In this document: piece after piece, positions 50,141 through 58,565 of the stretch
Layout of the letters: each line of letters begins with the position of its first letter
Position numbering within the stretch: the stretch's first letter is position 1
DNA from: an uncultured Oscillospiraceae bacterium
GTDB taxonomy: Bacteria > Bacillota > Clostridia > Oscillospirales > Oscillospiraceae
Assembly: GCA_947589545.1 (NCBI GenBank)
Contig: CANQBA010000014.1
Coordinates: 1-64,000 of the forward strand
Direction: 5' to 3'
Length of the DNA: 64,000 nucleotides
Position numbers and translations under genes: made by a program
The notes under the pieces: generated by a model
Told to the model about the DNA's origin: nothing
The model's input: the letters and a program-made list of their open reading frames with translations, nothing else
Databases searched by the model: none

Positions 50141-52759
50141 TCACAGCCCCGCGTCCAGGCTGGGCTGGGTGTTTTCCTCCTTCTCCATCCTGTCGGAGAG
50201 ATAGAGGTAGAATCTGGCGCAGCCGTCGCCGGAGCTCCTGCGCACGAGGCTCAGAAAAACGCTCTTGGCTTTCTGGTAGTCCCTGGCGTAGAAGGCGTAA
50301 ATGCCGTCGGCGAAGGTATCCAGCGTCTGCTCCTTGAATTTGCGGCTCTCATACGGGTCGCCGTCAAACATCTCATATGTCCTTATAGGCAGGCCCCCGG
50401 CGGAGCACTTGCCGATGTATCGGCTTGAGTAGCCCTCCGCTCTGGCCGCCACGGCCTCGGTACACAGGATGGTGGCGTCGAGCCTTACGCACAGCTCCAT
50501 GAGCCTGCGTGCCTCGGTGAAGGAGGCGGAGATGGATGTAGGTTCGATCTGGTTCTCGTCTCCCACCACGCCCAGCATGACGGTGCCCTCGTCAATGGTT
50601 ATCCTCGCCGAGACATGGGGTCGCTCCTCAGCCTCGCGCTCCCGGTTTATCTCCAGGATCTCCTGCTGTATCGCCACGGCGGCGCTGACCGCCGCGGAGC
50701 TGCCCTCCTCGAACACCGCGTCATAGCCGTCATAGGCGAAATTGAACACCGCCCCGCCACGGCCCGTGACGATGCTCGCCGTGCGCTCGATCGTCTCGTT
50801 CACGTTGTCGAAAAGGCCCCTCCCGCTTTTCTCGTATGTCTCCTCCGGGAAGTAGAAGGAAAAGCGCATGGTGGCCAGATTTCTCGTAATGAATGTCCTC
50901 TTGTCCACCTCGTAGATGGAGTGCTTGCCCAGAAGCGACAGCACCCGCTCCGGCACGAAGCGCCTGTAGGATGCCTCCAGCTTGCGATGCTCCTCCTCCC
51001 GGCCGCTCATAGTCCTCGAAAGGGCCGTCAGATCCTCGCCGAGGCGCGTAAGCTCGTCGCCGCTGTCGATGCGGATCTCCACGTCCCGCTCGCCCTGTAT
51101 CAGCTGCTCCATACCGCGCATGAGCTTTCTGAGCCCGCCGGTGACGGTGATCAGGGCCAGCAGTGCCAGGACTGTCAACAGCGCTCCAAGTCCGGCCAGC
51201 GCGCCGATCATCCACCCCGCGTCATCGCGGCACTTCGTCACAAGCCCCGCGCCGCTGACGTCCAGCATCAGGAGTTTTCCGTCTACATGGTACGCATAGA
51301 GGAACCGGCAGTCCGTACCGGCGCCGGCAGTGCGGAAGGAGGATCCGTTCTCGGCGGCCTCCTCGGCCATTTCGGCGTCAAAGCCCCGGTAGAGCTCGGC
51401 CCGCACGCCCTTCGGCATACCGCCGCCGTTTTCAAGCCGCCACTCCTCCCCGTCAAAGCTTGCCAGCGCCCCCCGGGCATCCCGGAAAAGTCCGTTCCCG
51501 GCGGCGGAAAGGCCCTTTGCCGCCAGGGCCGGCAGGTCATCCGTCTCGCACTCGCCTCTCTTGAGCTCCACGGCGGCGCTCATCATATCGAGGGCCTCAC
51601 GCTCCGCCGACGACCGGGCAAAAGCCGGTATGGCAACCCGGATAAGGGCCGCCACGGACAGCACCGCCACGGCGGCCAGCATCAACCCCCGGCGCAGAAG
51701 CAGCGGGAGGCGTGAGCGCCTCTGCACACACACCACGTACCAGATCACCGCCGTCAGCACCAGAGAACCCAGGAGCATTCCCGCCAGGATCAGCGCGGAC
51801 TGGGCGGCGGAGCGGTGGAGCATGACCGTTAAGTCGGTCACGGCGCTCCCCCGATCCATCATGAGCCTGCTGCCGTCCAGCAATACCGCGACGCCGCCGC
51901 TTCTTGTCACCAGAAGGTCGGTGCAGTCGTCCATGTCATAGCGGTTATTTTCAAGGGAAATGTAGGAATAGGGCTGCCAGTTGGCAAAGTCCGCATAAAA
52001 CACGTTCAGACCCGCACCGTCCACGTAGTAAACGCCGATGCCGGCCTCATCCAATTGTGTAATTATCTCGCCCTCGGCCAGGGGAAGCGCCTCCCTGTCC
52101 GTCCTCACAAGGCCCGCGTCGGCCACCAGCACCCACACCTCGCCATTTAAGTCCTTGGCGTTGCGCAGTCCCGGCTCACTGACGGTACCGTCGTCCAGCA
52201 GTCCGCTCTCTTCCCCGCGGTGGTAGAAGTGGGCCTCGTTTCCTGTGAGCACCGCGAAGCTCACCCGGCCCGTCGTGCCGGTGAACTCTGAAAGCCTCAC
52301 GCTGTCCGTCTGCTCGCTTATGCTGTCACCTGTTCCGGGCTCGCTCAACAGCATCTCCGCGCTCTTGCCGCCGGAAGAGAGCCTATACAGCTTCAGGCTC
52401 ACCGGCGACTCGCCCAGATCGTAGAGCCCCAGATAGAAGCTTCCGTCCGGCGCGGGGTAAAAGGCCGCCGGTACCGTGTCCTCCGGCAGCACGTCCCTTG
52501 AAAGCTCGATGACTTCCCGCCTTTTTCCTGTCTCCGAGCCCCGGATGATGAAATATTCGCCGTCTCTCTGTCCCAAAACGTACAGATCCCCGGCGGCATC
52601 GGAGCCCAACAGGCTGTACCGATCCTCTCCCACACCGTGAGTCAGGACCGAAACGCAGTCCGTCACCGTGCCCCAGGCCGCAAGGCTAAGGCCCGCCGTT
52701 ATCAGTACCAAAATAAGCAGGAATATCCCCGCTTTTCTCAACCAAGCCAATCCAATCAC
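50141..52759 (-). CDS. Multi-TM protein with a degenerate class III nucleotide-cyclase domain
   Basis: About 872 residues. No ATG serves: GTG at 52759 (overlapping the previous stop), TTG at 52750 and GTG at 52786 are all possible. TM1 lies near the N-terminus. A repetitive, propeller-like sensor domain follows (for example YSLLGSDAAGDLYVLGQRDG; TDLLVTRSGGVAVLLDG), then two TMs, a second external domain, another TM, a HAMP-like linker and a C-terminal cyclase homology domain. There the first metal aspartate is absent (ATMRFSFYFPEET where FxDxxxFT is expected), while the second-site D is kept in AYDGYDAVF. It may sense rather than synthesise a nucleotide. Confidence 0.7.
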   Translation of the reverse strand: MIGLAWLRKAGIFLLILVLITAGLSLAAWGTVTDCVSVLTHGVGEDRYSLLGSDAAGDLYVLGQRDGEYFIIRGSETGKRREVIELSRDVLPEDTVPAAFYPAPDGSFYLGLYDLGESPVSLKLYRLSSGGKSAEMLLSEPGTGDSISEQTDSVRLSEFTGTTGRVSFAVLTGNEAHFYHRGEESGLLDDGTVSEPGLRNAKDLNGEVWVLVADAGLVRTDREALPLAEGEIITQLDEAGIGVYYVDGAGLNVFYADFANWQPYSYISLENNRYDMDDCTDLLVTRSGGVAVLLDGSRLMMDRGSAVTDLTVMLHRSAAQSALILAGMLLGSLVLTAVIWYVVCVQRRSRLPLLLRRGLMLAAVAVLSVAALIRVAIPAFARSSAEREALDMMSAAVELKRGECETDDLPALAAKGLSAAGNGLFRDARGALASFDGEEWRLENGGGMPKGVRAELYRGFDAEMAEEAAENGSSFRTAGAGTDCRFLYAYHVDGKLLMLDVSGAGLVTKCRDDAGWMIGALAGLGALLTVLALLALITVTGGLRKLMRGMEQLIQGERDVEIRIDSGDELTRLGEDLTALSRTMSGREEEHRKLEASYRRFVPERVLSLLGKHSIYEVDKRTFITRNLATMRFSFYFPEETYEKSGRGLFDNVNETIERTASIVTGRGGAVFNFAYDGYDAVFEEGSSAAVSAAVAIQQEILEINREREAEERPHVSARITIDEGTVMLGVVGDENQIEPTSISASFTEARRLMELCVRLDATILCTEAVAARAEGYSSRYIGKCSAGGLPIRTYEMFDGDPYESRKFKEQTLDTFADGIYAFYARDYQKAKSVFLSLVRRSSGDGCARFYLYLSDRMEKEENTQPSLDAGL

Positions 52760-53490
52760 CTCCGCTTGCCTCCGCCGAAGCTCCACTTCATCCTACCCCA
52801 GATCAAGGAGAACCAGCGTTTTATAAAGCCCTTCTTCTCCAGCTTCTCATATGCCTTGATCAGCTCCGTCCGGCGCTCCCGCCACAGCGCGTACAGCTGG
52901 ACGACGCCCGGGAGAACGCTCCACTCCAGATCGTTCAAAAAACTGAGCTCCGCATAGGGGGAGGAGATCCGCCGGCGCAGGATCTTTTTCGCCTGATCGC
53001 GAGCCAGGAACGCCAGCTCCCGGCCTGTCATGTTCTCCATGGGCAGTACGCGGAACCTGAGGGATACCCGCCGGCTTGAAACGTCCACCAGCACGTTCTC
53101 CGACAGCATGGCCGCGCAGCTCACCTCCGGTGGGAGATCCGCCATGGACAGCGCCAGATGCAAGATCTGGTCTACGTACTCTATCCTGTCGCGCCAGCCG
53201 TGGCTGTCGCCAACGTAGAAAACATTGTCTATGGAGCGGCCCTCCCGATCCCGGAACACCGTCACCAGCGTGCCGCCCTCCAGAAACATCTCTATGAAAT
53301 CCGGGCAATTGCCCAGCTTGTCGAAGCTCTGGATACAGCTTTTCAGCCGCGCCCCTTCGTACAGATTAAGCAGGCAGGCGCGCCCCTCCCGGTCGAGGAT
53401 GTCCACCGCCTGAGCGCAGGCGTAATCGGCCTGCGCCGCCAGCACCCGGACTATCTTATACCGCTCGCGTACCAATATCGCCTCGCCCAT
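52756..53490 (-). CDS. Kinase-fold protein lacking catalytic residues (pseudokinase)
   Basis: 244 residues. The order of elements matches Ser/Thr kinases: RYKIVRVLAAQADYACAQAV (N-lobe start), GRACLLNLYEGARLKS where the VAIK lysine is expected (here N), FLEGGTLVTVF (hinge), SCAAMLSENVLVDVSSRRVS in place of HRDLKPENILVD, and RFR where DFG would be. All catalytic positions are lost. The C-terminus is basic (WGRMKWSFGGGKRR). No TM. It could scaffold signalling at the base of the CIS or bind the adjacent cyclase-like protein. Confidence 0.65.
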   Translation of the reverse strand: MGEAILVRERYKIVRVLAAQADYACAQAVDILDREGRACLLNLYEGARLKSCIQSFDKLGNCPDFIEMFLEGGTLVTVFRDREGRSIDNVFYVGDSHGWRDRIEYVDQILHLALSMADLPPEVSCAAMLSENVLVDVSSRRVSLRFRVLPMENMTGRELAFLARDQAKKILRRRISSPYAELSFLNDLEWSVLPGVVQLYALWRERRTELIKAYEKLEKKGFIKRWFSLIWGRMKWSFGGGKRR

Positions 53491-53528
53491 GGATCCTCCC
53501 TCCGATCCGACAGTTTATTTCTTCCGGC

Positions 53529-55307
53529 TTATTCCACGATGACGAAGGCGCTGGCCGCCACCGTCTCGTCCGCTCCGGCCGTCGCCACGATCTCGTAGGT
53601 TCCCGGCAGCTCCGGCGCCTGATAGAGCCCGTTGTGGTCAATGACGCCGCCGTTCTCCTCCCGGACGCTCCAGCGCACGGATTTGTCCTCGCTCCCCACC
53701 ACATCGGCGTGGAACTGGAGCTTCCCGCGCACCTCCAGCCGCGAAAATTCCGGCGTCACGGCGATGCTCACGCTGCGCTGGGACAGGATACGGCTGGTGT
53801 CCCGCTCCGGCTTCTGGGCGAAGTAGTGTACGCGTATAAGGTTGCCCTCCACGGTGTCGTGGAGCCACAGTCCCACGCGCATGGTCCCACGCTCCGGGTA
53901 GACCACCGCCGCCGCCTCCACCCAGGGGGGCGCGGTCTTGGAGCCCTTGCCCCGGAAGACCTCGCTGTTGCCGCACAAAAGCGCCGTCTCGTCCCGTTCC
54001 TTGTCCACGAACTCCAGGCTCAGCCGCACGTCCACGGCCCCCGAGCCCAGCCCGTGGGCGATCTCCTCAGAATAGGCCTTGGCGTTGACCCGAAGCCCTC
54101 CCGGAAGGGTGATGTCCACCGTCCCGTGGGCCACGGCGTAGTCGTACTGCTCAGGGGACGGGATGCCGAAGTCCAGATGCAGGCCGCCAGTGGAGGGCTG
54201 GTACACGGCCTTTACGTCGGGCCTTTGCCAATATTCCAGACTCCGCACCGAGGTGGTGACCTCCAGCCCCGTGCCCTCGCGGCCCCGGGCCTCGGCCTCC
54301 CGCTCCACGCTCTGCTTGAAGGGCAGAGCCGTGACGCCGCCGATGAACACGCCGCCGTCGGAGCGTATGAGCTCAAGCTTGGCAAGATAGATGGGCACAT
54401 CGCCGCCGGAGGCGTGGCGCTCCAGACTGTCGAAGCGCCTGCGGCAGCTCCTGTACTCCTCCCTGTCCCGGCAAAGATACGCCGTGGCGGGAACGGTCAG
54501 GTAATTTTTATATCTGTGGCTCCCGATCTCCACGTTTAGCTCACAGCCGGAGGGGAAATACTGGCCCTCCACGCCGCTGAGGGTCTTTGCCCGCAGCGGG
54601 AATTTCAGCGTATAGACGCACCGCTTCTCCTCCCGGCTCTCCTTGAAGGACATGTTGAGGCGGCTGTTGTCGCTGACGATGAAGGTGTTCTCGCCCTCCA
54701 GACTCAGCTGTACCGGCGGCGTCTCGCCGTTTTTCACAACGAGGATGCTGGCCTCGAACTCCTCGCCGGAGACTACCGCCCCCGGCGCCGCCAACACCAG
54801 CGTCAGCTCGTCGCTCTGGTAGAGCACCGTCACGTTCTCCATGCCCTGCGCCTCGAGGATCTCCTGATATGCCGGCGCGTCCGCGCTCAGGTAGAGCCGC
54901 GCTCCCTCACGGGTGAGGTCGAACTGCTGCTCCGAGCCCATCTGCGCTCCGGTGGAGTTGACCGGCTCCACGCCCTCCTCGGCGTAGGCCAGGCACAGAT
55001 AGGCGTCCTTCCTGCCTGTCACCTGCTCCACACCCTCCAGCATGCGCAGCTTCCGGAACAGTATCTCCGGCACCACGATCTCACGGCCGCGGTAGTCGAG
55101 GGCCATGCCGCTCTCGATCATGAGGGTGGACTCGTCGCTGGCGCTTACGCCCAGCCCGCAGACTACGCCCGCTCCGGTCACAAGGCGGTTGAGCATGAAG
55201 CGCTTTTTGTTGTGGTAGGTCTGCTCCGTCTCAAAGTCCCTTACGGTCAGCAGCTTTCCGTAAAAATACCTGTTTCGCTCAAAGGTTGAGAAATTGTGCT
55301 CATTCAT
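53529..55307 (-). CDS. CIS-operon protein of 592 residues with a C-terminal Ig-like domain
   Basis: The N-terminus (NFSTFERNRYFYGKLLTVRD; FMLNRLVTGAGVVCGLGVSA) recalls proteins encoded next to baseplate genes in eCIS loci. The middle is beta-rich (MALDYRGREIVVPEILFRKL), and the last 80 residues form a bacterial Ig-like domain (VRWSVREENGGVIDHNGLYQ; GTYEIVATAGADETVAASAF). No signal peptide or TM. It overlaps the tail-protein-I gene by eight bases, so a peripheral baseplate or receptor-binding role is likely. I cannot name the family with certainty. Confidence 0.7.
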   Translation of the reverse strand: MNEHNFSTFERNRYFYGKLLTVRDFETEQTYHNKKRFMLNRLVTGAGVVCGLGVSASDESTLMIESGMALDYRGREIVVPEILFRKLRMLEGVEQVTGRKDAYLCLAYAEEGVEPVNSTGAQMGSEQQFDLTREGARLYLSADAPAYQEILEAQGMENVTVLYQSDELTLVLAAPGAVVSGEEFEASILVVKNGETPPVQLSLEGENTFIVSDNSRLNMSFKESREEKRCVYTLKFPLRAKTLSGVEGQYFPSGCELNVEIGSHRYKNYLTVPATAYLCRDREEYRSCRRRFDSLERHASGGDVPIYLAKLELIRSDGGVFIGGVTALPFKQSVEREAEARGREGTGLEVTTSVRSLEYWQRPDVKAVYQPSTGGLHLDFGIPSPEQYDYAVAHGTVDITLPGGLRVNAKAYSEEIAHGLGSGAVDVRLSLEFVDKERDETALLCGNSEVFRGKGSKTAPPWVEAAAVVYPERGTMRVGLWLHDTVEGNLIRVHYFAQKPERDTSRILSQRSVSIAVTPEFSRLEVRGKLQFHADVVGSEDKSVRWSVREENGGVIDHNGLYQAPELPGTYEIVATAGADETVAASAFVIVE

Positions 55308-56403
55308 GTCTGTTACCTCCGATCGTGGTGTCGTAGTGTATCGTTACCTGCTCGTTTATCGCCGCGCTGACGTATCCGCTCACACGGGAATTGATCCCAA
55401 GATATGTGTGCCAATCCAGCTGTACGCACTGCTTGAGCTCTATCATCTGCATGGTCATCCCGGCGGGAATCAGCTCCTCCATTTTGCTCTGGAAGCCGGC
55501 GCGCTCGCTCTGGTTCAGGAATGTCCCCTCCGGCAGCAGCACAAAGAACCTGTACGGATCCTCCCCATAGAGCCGCCTGTAAACCTCCGGATCCCGGCAC
55601 TCCGGTCTGCCCGGCGCCACATTGAAGTGCTCTATGATGATGGGCTCTACTCCCGTGAGCCGCCTCACGCTCCTTGCCACGCCCTTCGGCGTGTACATGT
55701 CCTCGTAGTCCCCCAGGGCCGTCCCTATCCTCTCCCGGAGGGTCCCGTCGTCCTCCGGCTCGCTTATGTTCAGAAAGGACGCCAGAAATCTCAGCTGCTC
55801 GCCCTCCGCCGACTCATAGTCGAAGGCCGCCGGCAGATCGTCGATGGCCCGCTCCATGTCCGCGTACATGCTGTCGAATATGGACATGAACCTGTATGTA
55901 AAATCCTGCTCCCTGTATATGGCCGGCAAATAGTCCGTCATATGATCGGCTTCCATGAAAAGCCGGAGCCTATCGATCCTCGGCATCAGCGCCCCCGCAG
56001 AGGTCAGCTCAAAGACGAGCCACAGGTACTGTCCCGTGCATTTGAGGTAAAAGTCCCCGCTCAACGCCGCGGGCGGGCCGAATATCTCCCGTATGGCCGC
56101 GGCCGGATCCTCCAGCTCCCGAAGGCACTCGTCCAGATCCTCCCACTCGCCCCAGGCCCTGTTGTCCGAGGCGTAGGCGTAGACCCTCAAAGCCGTATCG
56201 CGTGGAAGCTCCGCCTCCACCACCGCTCTGCGCCACCTAAAGCCCTTCTCCCCGGCGTCCACCGCCTTCATGCAATAGAAGCCCACCGTGCCCTTTTCGC
56301 CTGTCAGCTTTAGGCCGCCGTTGTCCGGCTCGACGCCGTAGCACGCTCCGCCCAGCCACTGCTCGGTACGGCAGAACACCATCTGTTTTTGGATCTGCAC
56401 CAC
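55300..56403 (-). CDS. Tail protein I-like baseplate component
   Basis: 367 residues. The first half is a beta-rich domain. From about 150 it matches the phage tail protein I type domain of CIS loci: DRLRLFMEADHMTDYLPAIY, FMSIFDSMYADMERAIDDLP, LRFLASFLNISEPEDDGTLR, and DMYTPKGVARSVRRLTGVEP. These proteins complete the wedge of the baseplate together with the baseplate-J proteins encoded just upstream. No TM or signal peptide. Confidence 0.85.
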   Translation of the reverse strand: MVQIQKQMVFCRTEQWLGGACYGVEPDNGGLKLTGEKGTVGFYCMKAVDAGEKGFRWRRAVVEAELPRDTALRVYAYASDNRAWGEWEDLDECLRELEDPAAAIREIFGPPAALSGDFYLKCTGQYLWLVFELTSAGALMPRIDRLRLFMEADHMTDYLPAIYREQDFTYRFMSIFDSMYADMERAIDDLPAAFDYESAEGEQLRFLASFLNISEPEDDGTLRERIGTALGDYEDMYTPKGVARSVRRLTGVEPIIIEHFNVAPGRPECRDPEVYRRLYGEDPYRFFVLLPEGTFLNQSERAGFQSKMEELIPAGMTMQMIELKQCVQLDWHTYLGINSRVSGYVSAAINEQVTIHYDTTIGGNRHE

Positions 56404-56418
56404 GGTGCACCTCCCTTA

Positions 56419-58491
56419 CTACTGTTTTCCACCCCGCGCGTCCTGACGCGTTATCTCGAGCCTGCGCAGACACGCGCTTCCGGCCCGCGGCAGCCGGATG
56501 TTCCCGTCCGAGGTCTGCACGCATCCGGCGCTTGGCGTGCGAAGCCGCACGCTCCTGACCTGGAGCGTCCCCGGCGAGGCCTGGGCTATGGCCGCCACGT
56601 CGTCGGCGGACACGGTTCCCCCGATGCCCACCTTGTCAAAATATTCCCGAAGCCTCTCCGTCATATGCTTCTCCGCCACGTCTCCCGCTCCGCGCAGCGA
56701 GACGGACACGTCGATGTCCACATATACCGGCGCCATGACATGTATCCTCACTCCGATGGGCCTTAAGCTGTCCAGCTCCCGCCTCACCGTCTCCAAAAAT
56801 CTCCTGTCCGGCGCCGGCTTCATGTCCCGGCCCTCCGGCACGGCCACCACCGTCACCACTGGGAAGCGGCTGACGCCCGTAGGATCCTCCGGGTCGTACC
56901 CCGGCAGGGCCCTGACCTTCCGTATCCGAAGTCCCGGCGCGCTTTTTGCGAGCCTCTCGTAATCCTCGGCGGAGACGCATTTTCTCGTGGTATTCAGCAT
57001 CCTTATGAGTCTCGCCTGGGCCTCGTCCAGGCTCTCCCCGTCCGAGCCCCCGAAGGCGTCGGTGTGCTCCACCGGCCTTCCGTCGTCGTCGAACCACAGC
57101 CCCGCGTCCTCGGGGATGGAGCCCCCCGCGCAGTATGTCACCGTCATCTCGGCGGCCAGCACCGCGCCGTGGCCCCCCATAAGGAGCGCCCCGTGCTCGC
57201 CGTCGCCGAAGGTCACCGTCTCCCGATCCCGGTCGTAGGTGAAGACCCGATCCGCCGGACCGCTGTGATAAAAATCGTCCACCCTGTGCCAGAGCTCCGG
57301 CGACACGGTCCCGTCCTCCATCAGCGTGTTGCACAGGAGCGCGAACCGCTCCGGTATCACCGTCCGGCCCTCCAGCCGTAAGAAAAATGTCTCCCCGGGC
57401 AGGCCCTTCGCGTCAAACAGAAGCTCCGGCGCCCGATCCACATCAAGGCTCACCACCATGACGTTGGGCTCCGCGCCGCCGGCATCCGCTCCCGACGCGT
57501 CGAATTCGATGGTAATGCCGTCCTCCCGGCGGGCGGGGATCCAGTCCTCGGACTCCTCCCACCGGCCTTTCACCCGCAGGAACAGCGCCGGTATGCCGGT
57601 ACTGGCCTGCGCGTTGTCTATCTCTATCTTCACTCCGGGCGCGGGCTCCACACGGTAAAAGTGCGTCCCCGCCCAGGTCTCCCGCTGGGTGGCCATGACC
57701 ATGTCCTCATAGACGGCCTCCAGCCTGACCTCCTCCTCACAGCCGGGATCTGTCAGCTCCAGCGTCAGCCAGTGCAGTCCGTCCTCCCCGGCCGGCCAGT
57801 CGCCCGTGTGCCGTACGCTGACCTCGCCGCTCACGCTCAATGCGTGGGTGTCGTCCCTGGTGACCTCGGTGGACTGGGCCCCCACGCACCACCAGCGTAT
57901 CACTCTCGGATCCGGACTGTGCTCCCCGAACGGGTTCCTCGCTGCCCCCTCGGGGGCCGCGACGCTGAACCAGAGCCTCAGGGTGTCCCCTCCCGTCTCG
58001 GAAAAGCCCAGTCTCAGCGCCCCGCGGCCGGCGTCCGTCAGGAACGGTGTGAACGTCACGCGCCTGTCGCGTATTACCGGCGTCACATCCACGCTCCTGC
58101 CTCCGGCAGCCACCTCGGCTCTTTTCAGCACCGGTCTCACATCCGGCAGGCGCTCCTCCAGCTCAAAGGGTATCCCCTCGGTGGTGTAGAGTCTCGTGAG
58201 GGCCGGCCTTCCCCGGCGCTCCGGCTCCGGCCTCAGTCCGCACCTGGCGGGCCGCGGCCCCTCCGGCGTGATCCCCGCCAGCTTCAAAAGCTTCCTTCTC
58301 ATGGCGTCGGTGAGCTTGTTGAGGTGGTACTGCTGAAGCTCCTTGTACCAGGCCATCAGCTCCAAAAACGTGATGCCGGGATCGCTGGCGTTGTGGTTAG
58401 TCCACTCAGGACATACCCAGGGCAGCCGCCCCTCGGCGTTGTCAACGATCTGCTCGTAGGTCTGATCGTCAAGATTTCGCGCGTTCAGCAT
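56419..58491 (-). CDS. Baseplate J-like protein (Afp12-like)
   Basis: 690 residues. Start: LNARNLDDQTYEQIVDNAEG. The baseplate assembly signatures are present: WTNHNASDPGITFLELMAWY near the N-terminus, TFGDGEHGALLMGG, and the J-domain at about 480-650 (CVSAEDYERLAKSAPGLRIR; VVTVVAVPEG; LRPIGVRIHVMAPVYVDIDV). It forms a wedge of the baseplate. The shorter of the two paralogues, as in Afp/PVC. Confidence 0.9.
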   Translation of the reverse strand: MLNARNLDDQTYEQIVDNAEGRLPWVCPEWTNHNASDPGITFLELMAWYKELQQYHLNKLTDAMRRKLLKLAGITPEGPRPARCGLRPEPERRGRPALTRLYTTEGIPFELEERLPDVRPVLKRAEVAAGGRSVDVTPVIRDRRVTFTPFLTDAGRGALRLGFSETGGDTLRLWFSVAAPEGAARNPFGEHSPDPRVIRWWCVGAQSTEVTRDDTHALSVSGEVSVRHTGDWPAGEDGLHWLTLELTDPGCEEEVRLEAVYEDMVMATQRETWAGTHFYRVEPAPGVKIEIDNAQASTGIPALFLRVKGRWEESEDWIPARREDGITIEFDASGADAGGAEPNVMVVSLDVDRAPELLFDAKGLPGETFFLRLEGRTVIPERFALLCNTLMEDGTVSPELWHRVDDFYHSGPADRVFTYDRDRETVTFGDGEHGALLMGGHGAVLAAEMTVTYCAGGSIPEDAGLWFDDDGRPVEHTDAFGGSDGESLDEAQARLIRMLNTTRKCVSAEDYERLAKSAPGLRIRKVRALPGYDPEDPTGVSRFPVVTVVAVPEGRDMKPAPDRRFLETVRRELDSLRPIGVRIHVMAPVYVDIDVSVSLRGAGDVAEKHMTERLREYFDKVGIGGTVSADDVAAIAQASPGTLQVRSVRLRTPSAGCVQTSDGNIRLPRAGSACLRRLEITRQDARGGKQ

Positions 58492-58565
58492 AACCTTCTC
58501 CTCCCCTCCGTCCGCAGCGCTCCTTTGGCTTTATGCCTCCGCCCCGCCGCGGCGGGGCCGCGTTG

